NCBI GenBank assembly: GCA_013368445.1 | Contig: JAACJO010000004.1 | Coordinates: forward strand, 2,790,001 to 2,854,000 | Direction of reading: 5' to 3' | Source of the DNA: Leucocoprinus leucothites | Taxonomy: Eukaryota > Basidiomycota > Agaricomycetes > Agaricales > Agaricaceae | Length of the DNA: 64,000 nucleotides | Shown here: piece after piece, positions 12,375 through 24,535 of the stretch | Layout: every line of letters starts with the position of its first letter | Numbering within the stretch: position 1 is the stretch's first letter | Position numbers and translations under genes: made by a program | Notes under the pieces: generated by a model | Told to the model about the DNA's origin: nothing | Database searches by the model: none | Seen by the model: the letters and a program-made list of their open reading frames with translations, nothing else

Positions 12375-14186
12375 CGGAGGGGAACGGAGGAGAAGGAAGA
12401 AGGGTGAAGGAGGGAGAGGCGACAAAGGAAGGTGCGCGTGCCAGCAGGGCCCCTTTGTATGCGAATTTGTATACGAGCGCGTCAAAACAACGTTCCACGC
12501 TAGCCTTTTAGCTCCTTCCCTCAGCTACTCAGGGCATGCTTGGCTTCTCAGACGATCGTGTTCCTTGTTTGATCATTTGTATTCTGCCGCGTTATTCCCG
12601 AGCCCGATACCCCTGTCCAAGCATAATGTTCGAGTCTCGCCCAGCTCGATGTACAGGAGCCTTCTCTTCCTTGGCTGTCTTGGACGGTGACTGCGACGGC
12701 CACGATATACCCGATAGAAGCCCTGAAGTTCGAGCCAAGCTATCGGAACTTCAAGTGGCTGGAAATGGGCGTGTTTGTTGTTCAGTGATGCCGAGATTAC
12801 ACAACGCATGACCTCATGACCTGCTGATCTCAGCGTGATGAAGAGAAGGCGATGCATATGAGTACTAAACAAGCGTGTAGAAGAACTCTCGTTCATTGAA
12901 ACTCTACATTGACTCCACTTTTTACCAACATCGACCTAAAAAAGTTCAACAGTCCAGAGTTCAGGAAAAGAAGCTTACTATTTCATAAAACTACTGAATG
13001 CCATCAAAAAGAGGCATTCAACGCGCAACACGTCATTTGCAAAGACCCTGCTTCTCACACTTCGTGGTATGCGTACGTTCCACTCCTCAGACGCCATCTT
13101 GAAGTGACCTACGAATCCTTGATTTTCGGTCATCGTATCACCTCTTATGCTCGCCTGAGTTGGCAAATTAGCCAGAGAGTGGCAAAACCGCTCCTGCTTT
13201 AGGGTGCCGCGAGCGCAATTATTCGTAATTCTCTTCTAGTGGTGGCTTAGGATCCTTGTCGTTTCTCTTCTACACTGCATACTACGCCACTCTTGGTATT
13301 CTTCGGATCGGTTCAAATCTTCACCTATTCCTCAAGGTCCGGCATCTAGATTGTTGTGTGTTTTCGCTCCGTGACCGGTGTATCATAGGAAACCCTCAAA
13401 CGCGACCGAGGCACTCTATCGTTTCCAACTCGAAACGCACATCTCTAAGCCAAAACACTGACCATCAGGATACATTCGTTGAGCACTGAGTAATGACACC
13501 TCCACCAGCTTATGCTCCGAGGTATCCAGGGGCTTTCCCTGAAATGCTGTAATGCATTCCCGCTCAATTTACTCATATTGCCCGCAGCCCACCTGATCCG
13601 ACTTGCAAGTTACCATTCCTGATATCATTAAAACATTCGAGGACATATCCAGACTACAACCTCAGTCAAACACAAGGAAGAAAATATTCGCATCACTAAA
13701 CCTACTCTTGAATATACGGATTCAGTCCGGACGTGGTGGGTGTTCAGCACAACTCCAGCTTCGGACATTTCCTCATTAATGATGCATGCTCGATTAATTT
13801 CTAGAGGCAGAGACGACTTTTGAGCGACATTCGCCGTGTTTGACGGCATCACAGCGACTTCACGAACAGATGGATATGGATCCGCGGCCGTGAGTCAATC
13901 TTAGTAGTCTGGATTCCTTGTCGATGCACCTTTTAACCAACGATCCACGTTAGAAATACGTTAATCGGTTCATGTTCAGCCGGCCTCGCAGCAATCGTTA
14001 TGATAGTGGCTCTCTTCGCGTGGCCCGGCATCTCTGGCCGGCGAATCCCCTTCCCGAAAGACGCCAGAATTTGAACGCCAGCTAAATCCAAACTCGACGA
14101 GGACGGCGTGCTTCCTTTCGACGTGTCCTTCTCTGGAACCGACCGCTTTCGCAACCTCTTAATTCCCGGAAGACAGAAGTACTGGG
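12375..14186. other. Gene-poor stretch
   Basis: Contains only short ORFs on both strands with no recognised motif. The first part is the 5' flank of the glycoprotein gene (minus strand). No repeat array or RNA gene was found. Confidence 0.35.
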
Positions 14187-14494
14187 ATGGAGATATCGTT
14201 GCTCCAGGCTCGACATCGGAGACATCTTCAATCTTTCGACAGCCCTGCGTACAGGCTAGTCAAGTCGATCTTACCACCAAGACCACCCAGGGAGATTTTC
14301 ATCCCGGTGAAAGCCATCGAACGTTGTGCGTATTGTGACTCGACGCGTAACCTCAAAGTCTGCAAATCGTGTGCATTGGTAGGAGCATTCTGAACGAACG
14401 ATTATACCTGGGATCTTGAAACGCGATATATAGGCTGCGTACTGCTCTGCACATTGTCGAAGAAAGAATTTGTCCCCTCACGAAAGAGTATACT
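14187..14494 (+). CDS. MYND-type zinc finger gene (5' part; 3' end unresolved)
   Basis: Two exons join in phase: 14187-14378 and 14434-14494, with donor GTAGGA and acceptor ATATATAG. The join reads CAYC, eight residues, CKSC, then AAYCSAHC and a spaced HERVY. That matches MYND (C-x2-C-x7/8-C-x2-C-x4-YC-x3-C-x7-H), a protein-protein interaction finger frequent in basidiomycetes. The usual Asp-Trp before the His is replaced by SP. A GTAAGT donor at 14495 shows that the gene continues. Open frames up to about 15590 (for example 15256-15456, with the motif FPKEKTAEDQH) probably hold later exons but could not be joined with confidence. The start Met at 14187 is the first in frame; earlier exons are possible. 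It may be partly degraded. Confidence 0.5.
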
Positions 14495-15599
14495 GTAAGT
14501 GTCCCTCGTCAATCTGGAGAAATGTCACCTTACACATGTGTCAACGCCCAGAGCAAAAAACGTAACCACAAGAAAATATATGTCCTTTTCGCCTACCCCA
14601 CTGAGCTAGTCTGCACCGAGGGTGAACCTAAGGCCCCTCCCCGCCCTGAACTTCATCACAATGTGGGCAAGGCGACCATTCCAGCCGCCAAGAGGGCCGC
14701 AAATTCCACTGCTTCCATTTACCATAGAGCCATTTTTGGGGATCAGGAAATTCAATACAGGAAATCGCTTCTGATTCACGGTTCAAGGCATTCACTCCGT
14801 AGAGCCCCCTCAGCGTACCGAATCTCAAAAATTCCTAAACCATTTCTTTCGTGAGGTTAAAACCGTTGAAATAACCATCACGGTCTGCCTCGCCATTCTT
14901 GTCGGATTTTATTCTGCTTGGTCCTCTAGCCAAGGCCCTATTGGTCCATATTTTTGCCTCGAATATGGCTCCAACCCCATTTCCAACTTCGGTGTCTGCA
15001 AAGGCAGAATTGAGGGAAAGGCTCACTAGGTCCAAGTACGGTCGCACCACGACTCGAAAACAAATACCGACTGCTGTCTCAAAAATCCAAGTGAACACTG
15101 CTGGATCTACTTTACGATGGCCACGGGGGAAGATGTCATGCTTGACTGCAATAGCGGCGCCTTTGGGATGGACTTATTCGTCGACGCTCTGCCCCTTATG
15201 GGCGGGCTTCCATCTGTCTCAAGTTCAGTCCTCTTATCCGCTCGTGTTCCCGTTTTTTCAGAGGACCACACGCCATATCCATACAGAAAAGCAATTTGCG
15301 GTCATGCGGAACACCCAGCTACATTCCGCTCTGATGGTGCAGTTTCCAAAAGAGAAAACCGCGGAGGATCAACACATTATACAACAATTTGTGGAGACCG
15401 TTCAAGGAAACCTTGTACTCCGAGGCAAGAAAACAGGGAATGGAGGTCTCGAATAACTATGAGTTCGCTGATTGCCCATTTTTCGGACAACGAAGTGTAC
15501 AAGACGCTTGGCGAGCCAGTAATGTACACCAAGCACCATTATTCAGATTTTCCGAATATTCCGCCTCCGTCTGTTCGAGGGTGATTGAGCAGTGTAATT

Positions 15600-18599
15600 T
15601 AGTTGGTGCAATAATAATATGATGTGTAGTATCCATTTGAGTTTACCCGAATGCATGCTCTCAACGGCCTGGAAAAAAATAGTTCTGCAAGGCCCTTGAC
15701 AACATCTGAGCCAGGACATTTACAGCCACTTACTTTCTGTACTGTAGAGCTTCAGACGGTTCTAACGCTAAGGAAATCTAATCAATAGCGTCCAGCGAAG
15801 GGAGGAGAAAAGAGATATTTAAGCTGGTATATCGTCTCAAATGGTATAAATCACTGGTACACAGCCAGCTGGCACGCCAAGGATCTCGTCCTTCAGGTGT
15901 TAATGTGGAGCCCACAAATTTACTCTGATCTTCATAAATATACTACAGAATTAGTGGCTTGCTCGCGAAAGCTCAAATGGTCCAAGAAGTGCCTCATAAT
16001 AAGCGCTGTAAGCACATGACTTTAAGTTCTCCTTGCTCGATCAGAATTGATCTTAGATCAAAACAGAGAACACACCCAAACCACCACTTCCAAAGTTCGC
16101 CTACCTTTATAACCGAGGACACAATACCACACTTGTGCTCACTTGCTGAAAATCACTCTACACGCATCGCTGCCCATGGCAGTCAGGCACAGTTTCAGTG
16201 CAATGCATAATCAATCAAGCGCCAGCATCGGGTATGGCTCTTTACATTCTCGTATGCGTCACTTTAGCGTCAAATGTCGCGAGCGTAGATGGAACGCATT
16301 GCATTCGTGACGGAGCTTTCAGATCAAGAGCTACCTGTCGCCGGCAGAGGACGAGAAATCACCGCAATGCTGAAAACTGGATATGACACCAAGCGTGTAC
16401 GTCGAGCCTTATTACATTATATTCCGAAAAGTCCTGAAATTACATTGTAGAATTGGAACTCTGTAGAGCTCTTATCTCTCCCTTTGCATCATATGCCTCC
16501 AAGAACAACAAACAGAGGGCCAAGAACTGTACACGGACCACCAAAACACCCATTCCGGCACACACTCTCTCACCTCCACCCACTTTTTATCTTCTCACAA
16601 AGAGCCTTCATCCCTCTCATCTGCTCACATTTTAAGCTGAATACGACCCAGAGCGTGTACGTTAGGCCCCTTATTACATCTTGACCATCTCTGAAACTAG
16701 GCTTGTAGAAACGCGCAAGTATAGAGTTCTCGTCTCCACTTACCTCGAGACCAAGTTGGCTCAGGCTTGAGCATAGCTACCTTCACGCCCTCGAGAAAAC
16801 CCTCCGCCTCGCTTAAGCCTTTTGTTCTCCCCACCTCAAACATGCATCCCTTCTGAAAGCATATGGCTCTACCTTGCCTTCCTATGCTCTTTCTGATACT
16901 AGCGCTTCGACTACTAATCTCGACGCGCCTCTACAAAATGGCTTAAAGATGATGGGAGGGCGAGGTTTATGGAGCGCCAGCTCATGTTTCTCAACAGACT
17001 GGGCTGCGAACAATGCCGGTGACGCACATGTACAAAGGATGACTGAATTTGAGGGACTAGCGGATGATCGGCCTCTCTCCATTCCCACCATCACCAACTC
17101 CTCCCTCATCCTTGTTCAAGTCCCGGTCCTCCCTCGCTTCCTTGTCTTACCCTCCCACTGCGGAGGAACTCAAAGACGTCAAATCCAATGCGCCCCGCAA
17201 CTCCCTCGTGTAGACGGACTCGAACAACAGCTCTTCGATCTCCGGAGAAATTGCTGATCGCTCAAAGCCAAGAATGAAGCCCTAGTAAAGCAAGATCACG
17301 GAACCATCGACTTCCGTCCTTTGTATGCCATTCCCGCTCAGACCCTTCTCTACCATCTGAGCCCACCAACATCGGACCACCCAACCCAACACCTGATAAC
17401 GGTCCTGGGCGAACGTCGTTCAACCTCGGCTTCCCGTTTGGTCTTATGACCCACCTTACCTCCCCGGAGCACCCCATCTTTGCACTTCCTTGCCGCTTTT
17501 AAGTGCCCTGCAGCCTATGGGAAGCTGGTCCATGTGAATTCGTGAAGTGTAGGTGATATCAGAAGGCAAAGTACTTAGGGTATGTGGATCGTCGGAGCAC
17601 CTCATGGAGTGTCTGGCTCTGGTGTAGCGCAAAGGTGGATGGCGTGTTGAAGTGGTTGTCGCTTACATCGATCGAGGGCATAGTAATAGAGATACCGAGG
17701 AAGACTCGGCCTGGCAGACGAACGATGCCTCAATAATGATGTTCCTTGCTGGGTTTCTGATTAATTGCGTGCAAGTGTATCAGGGAAAGGATCAGCATAT
17801 CGGACGTGGGCGAAGAAATAGTCGACGGCACAGTGTATTATTGGCCATGTTAATGTATATTAGAGTAAGTAATCGAGTCCTGAAAGGCGTGTATAATGGT
17901 TGACCGTTCATTTGACTCAAACCCAACAGGTGGCGAACCATAATAGATGCTACCCTCAACGTCACTCCTTCGCCGACTTCCTTTTATCATCTGGACTTGC
18001 CGCCCGTTACTGCAGCACCTCACATCTGCCACACCAGTCGTTTGAATGTCGACCTCGTACCCATACACTCGCTCCCTATGCTCATCGCTCCTTCCTTTCA
18101 ACCACGACTGCGGGATTTCGTCTACCGATTGTTGCGCTCTTTCGGCGGGTGCGCGGCCATCATTTTCTATGCCCTCCTTCACTTACGTGCTGTTTGCATT
18201 CTGTGACTTTGATTATGGTTATCGGGTTCTCTACTTGGTTTCTTCCTAGTGGAACGGAACCTCGTCTGCCTTTCCCTCTTTCGCTATATCAATGCCTTCA
18301 CCTGCATCGTCACCGAACATCTTGCCCAAGATGTCAGATTCCTTGATGATACTAGTCATTCAGGAGTCCGCTGTCAACCTTCTCTCGAGTTACAATTACC
18401 CGTGCAATCACCCTTTCAAGCACCGCGTCTCATGCGGAATTCCATTCACTGTTTTCTTTGGGCATCACTCGATCGCCGCCATATCATCTAGGCCTGCTCA
18501 CGGCTCCCTTAATCACTACGTCCTTTCGCCAATGCTATGGACACGTAAATTGATATTCGATAGAATAAGGTAAAAAATAATAATAACAAAGCGCCGCTG
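15600..18599. other. Gene-poor stretch with a weak local duplication
   Basis: No supported gene. Around 16390-16480 and 16650-16735 two similar segments share a GCGTGTACGT start, a TTATTACAT segment and a shared TAGAG(T/C)TCT box, suggesting a degenerate duplication about 255 bp apart. The remaining ORFs are short, and Pro/Ser-rich ones (16874-17257, 17900-18346) look like chance frames. Confidence 0.3.
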
Positions 18600-20340
18600 C
18601 TACCAGAGTCCACGATCCGGCAGTAGCGCATGCTCCACAGATGAGCCATACATGACTGGTGCAGTCAGACTGCAGGAACGTTCGACGCCAAGGTCATTGT
18701 TGCGAATGGCAGTGTGCATGAGGAAGGAGACGGTGTGGGTGATGGCGAATTCATCTGTGCGGACACCGGCGACGGGATCGGTGGCCGCGTTCAAAAGGAA
18801 ACCTTGCGTTCGATAGAGTAGCATGTCCTTGTGGACGAGACCCTTTGATAGCTATTCGCGCCCTTACTGAAGCTGTAAGTCGAGCTTGATAACATGCCAG
18901 GTTTTGTCTACGTAAAAATGGGAATGATGTTCCGAAAGAAAACAGACGGCATACCTGAAAGTAGTTTTATCGAATCGATATATCTCCTATCGCATTTTCA
19001 TCGGCTTCTATGACTTGTTGAGTATTGCCTCTCACACCTACCGATGGCTGATGACTTCTACGAGCCGCCCTGGTAGCAGGATCTGACGACGACTTGGACC
19101 CTTCAAAGTGGGATGCGTCTTCATAGTACTAGCTCCATCGGAATACAGCCATGCAACGCGTAAGCATTGTCGTTCTAGAATGACAAGAAGTCCTGAGAAT
19201 CTGCGATCAAGCTTGTTTGCAGTGCAGAAATAATCCACACACTCACCTGCTTGTCCTTCAATCCCAACAGTGGTACCTTTTCCATAGTCGTCAGGCGCAG
19301 CATCTTTCCTCCCATCCTTGACTCGTACATCAAGTCTTGAAGGTCGTGTACGTTGGCGGTGTCGTCGAGCCATTGGCAGGAAAAGATGAAGTCATCTGTG
19401 GATTGGACTTATGCGCCTGTGTGGGAGACCGCCAGAGGAGCTGGCCAGCCGGTAGTGGAACGAAGCTAACAAAATCTGATGATACCATCAGGGTCTCGGG
19501 TCCGGCGCTAGCACGTGGTGCACAGATGAGAAATACAACACGTGCGGTTCGATGTTGGACCCTTGTGCTGTGGAGGGCGATGTTGGGAACAGCGGGGGTA
19601 GTGGGCCTGAGGAGGGAGACGACGCGGGTAATGCTGGATTATTTTGTGTGGATATCGGTGCCGGGTTGATTGGCCATGTTGAATGGGAGGAGATCTCGTT
19701 TGGTGCGTAAGAGACCCCAATGTACGAGATCCTGATTCCTTGCTAGCCGTTTGCGTGCGTGTATATGCTTCCTCCGTTACATGCCACATTTGACCTACAT
19801 AGACATGAGAATAACATTCCAAACGATGATAGATGACACATCTGAAATTAAATCTATCCAGCTACTCACTGCGACTCTTTGCATTTTCATCAGGTTCAAC
19901 GCCCTACCGAGTATTGCCCCTCCCATCTATTGGTCATCGACGACTTCCACAAGCTGGCCATACCTGATGACGACTCCGATCTTTCCACTAGGTGATATGC
20001 CGGAATAGCGCCAGCTCGATGAAAATACATCTCCACAACGCGATGGGATGTTGTCGCAATTTGAAACGACAAATAGCCCTGAGAGTCCGCGGTCAAGCCG
20101 TTATGTACTGGGAACTCATCGGCAAACTCACTTGCTTGAGTTTCGACCCTACCAGCACCTCTTCCATAACCATGGCATCTCGTCTCCCATCCTCGCCTCG
20201 TCCGTAGCATCATCAAGCAAGTTTTGAGGTTCATGTGCAATATTGCTGCCATGTTCGATGCCGAACTATTGGCGGAGGGAGTAGGAGTAGGAGATGGACT
20301 TTGGCGGCCATGCCGTCTGTACTGGGTTATGCATCTACAC
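18600..20340 (-). pseudogene. Decayed, duplicated minus-strand coding remnants
   Basis: Translated segments repeat on the minus strand. The block ending near 19200-19320 (VKDGRKDAAPDDYGKG, followed by a GTGAGT donor after GLKDKQ) resembles the block near 20080-20200 (EDGRRDAMVMEEVLVG, then GTGAGT after KLKQ). A second pair links 18600-18760 (ITHTVSFLMHTA, VEHALLPD) with 19500-19640 (ITRVVSLLRPTT, VHHVLAPD). Matching segments fall in different frames or contain stops, so at least one of the copies is broken. The parent family is not recognised. Confidence 0.35.
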
Positions 20341-20526
20341 CAGAGAACATCTTGGAGAGTTGAAAAGATGATGCCAGACACACAATTCTCCCACGCGAAC
20401 GACTCGTGGGCTACGGGCAAAAATAGCAATGATCAGCGTCTCGCACTGCTTGATCGTGGAAATTCAATATCACCTTCCCTTCCCACATCTCTTGCAGCCA
20501 CCAGTCCGTGATCCTCTCCGCGCACA

Positions 20527-22338
20527 ATGCCTGGGCGTTCTCGCAGATTTTTTGCTAAATTCTTTCGCCACCACGACCAGGCTCCAGATTCCATCCAGCC
20601 TGAAGCTCCTGCTCTCCGATCTCCACCTACTCGACTTGCACAACCTCCCGTCCATTCACCTCCTACCCATTTACCTCTCGAGCCTCATTTCGCTCCGCTT
20701 CTTCAACCTGATACCCTCCGCCATGAAAACTTTGTGCTCGCAGCCCCTGCACCTCCTACTGCCTTCACTTCAGTGCCTCCGGGTCCTGAGCCTCAGAATC
20801 TGACACCCACTACTTTGTCTCCAGCCAGCACGTCCCCTGCTCCTTCCTTTCCAGCACTTCCACCCCATTCTCAAGGGAACGGAGTGTTCCACCAGGCACA
20901 TCACCTTGTCTTCTACAACCCTCAGTTCAACGAATCCTCCCTGTCGGGCTATGGTGAGCTTCGCAGTGCCTTTGAACGTGTCAACTGATCTCATGTAATA
21001 ATAGGTCTTGCACAACTCCTCAAATACTCAATGCCCAGTGCATTCCATGACTCCAGTGCTCGCTACCCGCCACCCAAGTGTCACCTTCGTACTCGAAAGG
21101 AGTACATCGACCTCGCCACCAACTGGGCGCAGGGAGAGTCAGGTTGCAAGGAACCCATCCTCTGGATGCGTGGGCCCTTTGGTATTGGCAAAACAGCTAT
21201 CGCCCAGAGCTGCGCCGAGGCCCTGGAACCCATAGATAAACTCGCTGCCACCGTCTTCTTTTCCCGCTCCAGTCCAGATCGCGACGACCCTCGACGCATC
21301 TTTACGTCCATCGCGTATCAAGTCGCTACCAAATGCGCCCAATTCCGGGACATCATGAACAAGCGCATGGTTCAAGATCCCGCTCTTGCGGCAAAGTCGC
21401 TACCAACCCAGTTCGAGAACTTGCTCGTTCACCCCCTTGGTATGGTTGACGTTCCTGCGAGTAGCCTCGACGGACGCGTTGTGATCATCGATGGGCTGGA
21501 CGAGTGTCGCGGAATAGCTGAGCAGTGTGAGGTTATTCGGATTATTGCTGCTTCTGCTCGTAAACGCACGACGCCCTTCCGCTGGTTCATCACCAGTCGC
21601 CCCGAGGACCATATCAATCGTACTATGAATTCTACCACCGTCTCTCCCCTTTGTTCTCGTATCGAACTCCCCGTATCCCGTGCGATTGATCACGAGATCC
21701 TAATTTATTTGACCGATGAGCTCGCCCAAGTCCGCACAGATCATGGTCTTCCCGAGTCATGGCCATCAGAGGACGCCCTTGCGCTCCTCGTTGATCGTGG
21801 TGCTGGGCTTTGGATCTATGTGGCAACCATGGTTCGCTTCATTAAAGACGAAAACTCTTATGGCCCTGAAGACCAGCTGCGTATTGTGCTTGAGTTCGCA
21901 AAGGGTATCTCCACAAATGTCGAGGTGGATAACCCGCTGGCAGAGATGGACTTTTTCTATACCCTTATCATGCAACGAATCCCGCCGAAGCTTCGTAGGA
22001 CGGTCCGAGATATACTCCTCATTCGTTCCATAGCCAATCGAAGTCTTGATGATATTTCTAATGTCCTCTGCCTTTCTGAAGAGCAGTTTCGTCGTGCTTG
22101 TGCTTCCATCCAGTCGGTCATGGAGCTCCAAGGCTCTGATATTAAATCTATGTGCATAAAATTCCATCATACATCATTCCTTGATTTCATGAAGGATCCC
22201 CGGCGGTCCAAGGAGCTATGTATTTATGGTGACTTCTTGGTTGCATGGCGACAGGAGCTTTTGAAGTGGTTGCATCAAGTCTGTTCTCTCAGTACAGGTA
22301 CTGTGTTTTCTGAACCACTTTTGGGTTTCCTCTTCTGA
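20527..22338 (+). CDS. NACHT-type STAND NTPase (fungal NLR-like), second gene
   Basis: Exon 1 is 20527-20953 and exon 2 is 21005-22338, with a 51-nt intron (GTGAGC...AATAATAG) that restores LSGYGLAQLL; total 586 aa. The N-terminal 130 residues are Pro-rich and low in complexity, ending in the family lead-in FHQAHHLVFYNPQF. The NACHT core has Walker A GPFGIGKTA (about 21174-21200), Walker B VVIIDGLDEC, and SRPEDH. It is followed by a helical region (FLDFMKDPRRSKELC) matching the winged-helix-like end of the fungal family. No sensor repeats (WD40, ankyrin, TPR) follow, so the protein is short, or later exons after 22338 were missed. By analogy it is a candidate non-self-recognition or cell-death switch. 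It is unrelated in detail to the first NACHT gene, so it is not a recent duplicate. Confidence 0.85.
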
Positions 22339-22497
22339 AGAGGCTACATTTCACTCCTAGATTCCTCACACATCATCTTTCCCTCAAGTACCGTTCTCTC
22401 AGAAGGTGTATCATACATTGATCACTACTGCTTTGTTTTGGGCTGGTTTTGGGAACTCTGTAGTTCACCTGCACATCCACTTGATCCCCAGACCACT

Positions 22498-22901
22498 ATG
22501 TCTCTTACAAAACTTCCCTTTGGAAAAATGTTGGGATTATCAGGCCAGAGTAATGAATGGTGGATTTCAGCTAGCCGGGTAAGAGATACTGTAAGTGTCT
22601 AATACTATTCATTTTATTGCATTATCAACTCATTACATGACTGCCAATATTTATAGCTCCCAGCTGATCTTTGCAACAAGGTTATTCAGAAGGGCAGATG
22701 TCCAACCTCAGGGTGTACCAACAATAAGAAAGTCTGGGTTTTGGGACATGAAGGAAATAAATCAGTTCCTAGGCAGTGGGGAGATGGCTTTCAGTTGGTC
22801 AGCAATCAAAATGTGAGTAACTGCTTTTTTGTTTATTTTGTCCAGGGATTCTGATTGTATTATCTCAGTTGCCCAATGGGATATGTATTTGCAAAGCTTG
22901 A
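22498..22901 (+). CDS. Small three-exon gene, Cys-containing protein of 93 aa, unidentified
   Basis: The exons 22498-22590, 22657-22812 and 22869-22901 join in phase through clean introns (GTAAGT...TTATAG and GTGAGT...TCTCAG) to give 93 aa starting MSLTKLPFGKMLGL. The middle exon carries LCNKVIQKGRCPTSGC and WVLGHEGNKSVPRQWGDGF. The last exon ends ICICKA, so there are five cysteines that could bind a metal. No signal peptide or membrane segment is present. It lies in repeat-rich DNA just upstream of a tRNA-like repeat, so it might be a remnant of a mobile element. No known family is recognised. Confidence 0.4.
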
Positions 22902-22972
22902 ATATGAAAGGTCATGAAGGAGAGAAAGTAGTATTTATAGATCACTTTTTAGATTTAACTATGACTTGTATG

Positions 22973-23110
22973 TATCAGTATGGACACTCCAAGCAGGGGT
23001 CTGCTTTATGGCGGGTTCAAAGTGCAATCCCTATGGTACTACACAGCAATCCCTATACCCCATTTTGAAGCCACTGAGAAATGCTTCCCAACGAGCCATC
23101 TAGGGTTACA
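22973..23110 (+). repeat. Diverged copy of tRNA-like (SINE-like) repeat
   Basis: It matches the segments at 44242-44360 and 47001-47120 in order: a CAGTATGGACAC block, GGGTCTGCTTTATGGCGGGT, AATCCCTATGGTACTACAC, ATTTTGAAGCCACTGA, and TTCCCAACGAGCC. A degenerate polymerase III B-box (GGTTCAAAGTG) is present. This copy is clearly older than the other two. Confidence 0.55.
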
Positions 23111-23334
23111 GTGGCTCAAAAAACTGTCCCAATGTTTTCGCATTTTGGACATATTTGCTAATACCAGGGCAGATATATGGCCTAGCATCCTGAAAATATT
23201 CACACAGGTACCTTGACATATTGGGAGCATATATTCCCATGATCACATGACCTTGTCCATCAATGAATTATTAATGAATTATCGAAAATATCTACTCATT
23301 GGGACGGGTTATCTGGAAGAGGAGGATCAGGGAC

Positions 23335-23470
23335 TAGGGATTTTTCCAAGGGACCACTAGGGATGTGCTAGGGATTGGGCAGGGATGTGCTAGGGACTGG
23401 GCAGGGATGTGCTGGGGACTGAGTAGGGATGTGCTGGGGACTGGCTCACCTGAGTAGGGATGTACTCGGG
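23335..23470 (+). repeat. Minisatellite, about 22-bp unit
   Basis: About five imperfect tandem copies of a G-rich unit containing AGGGATGTGCTAGGGACTG. Similar TAGGGAT-type minisatellites recur at 24336 and 47860. Confidence 0.7.
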
Positions 23471-23539
23471 ACCTACAAAATTGCAGCTGTATGAGTGACA
23501 TTCATCCAGGAAGAGTGGTTTGTGGCAGCAGCTTCGAAA

Positions 23540-24290
23540 GAAACATGCATATCTTCTCGTCCAGGACGAGCCAGAACGTGTGAGTAATACCGTGGGAAAG
23601 CCCTCATTGAGACGATCAAAATGAGCCCACACACATACCTGTTGGGGGACAATTGAGAGCGCTGTCTTACACTTAGTCCAGATGAGACATGTGAATGCAG
23701 GCTATTAATGACAGTGTGTGCATGCGTGAGAATAACATTGCTGGAAAGCCCTTGTCGAGACAATTCCAATGCATCCAGTATTGTGGGAACTCCTCCAAAA
23801 TGAGCTGAGCTATTATTGTAACATTTATACCACTCCACTCACTCGTCCTGGACGAGCGTGTAAAGTACCATTGGAGAGTACTCGATGAGACGAGCTCAAT
23901 GGTGGTATTTTTGTGATAAAAAGATTATTGCAAGGTGGTGTACACAGCCATATATCTCAACCATTAAATTAACAAACATATTAATACTGTCTCTCACACA
24001 TGGAATTTATACTTCAAATCTATATTTGCCAAATCATCTAGTTGAGCCGAACACTGCGATAGAAAACACATGATTATTCGTTTATGACAAGCCATGCTGT
24101 GAAGGAGTGGAGTAAATGAAAAAAATACAATTCACATCGTCCTAGACGAGTGCACACACCATGCTATGCACATCACTAGAATTGGCCTGATGAGACGGTC
24201 ATAACGAGCCTATGCACAAGTCCATTTGTCCAAGACAAGCAATACTCTGCACGAAACTCTGCCAAGGACTGAATTTGGAGAGATATTGTC
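23540..24290 (+). repeat. Diverged tandem repeat of about 290 bp, three copies
   Basis: A palindromic core, CTCGTCCAGGACGAG or a close variant, recurs near 23555, 23841 and 24139. Each is followed by a GAGACGA/GAGACGG block (23609, 23886, 24193), so the unit is about 290 bp. Copies are heavily diverged. Confidence 0.5.
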
Positions 24291-24335
24291 ATATCTGCTC
24301 GTTTAGGGTTATTAGACTACTTGTAGGGTTGAACT

Positions 24336-24535
24336 AGGGTTTTAAGCTAGGGATTGGCATAGGGACTGGTACAAGAATTGGTGTAGGGATTGGTGTAGGG
24401 ATTGGCACAGGAATTGGCATAAAGATTGGCATAGGGACTGGCATAGGAATTGGTGTAGGGATTGGCACAGGGATTGGCACAGGAATAAGTGTAGGGATTG
24501 GTACAGGGACCAGCACAAGAATGAGTGTATGTGGC
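24336..24535 (+). repeat. 12-bp minisatellite (GATTGGCATAGG type)
   Basis: About sixteen tandem 12-bp units alternate GATTGG/GACTGG with CATAGG/TGTAGG/CACAGG. Because 12 is a multiple of three, all frames stay open, and minus-strand ORFs with Pro-Ile/Val repeats are artefacts of this array. Confidence 0.85.
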
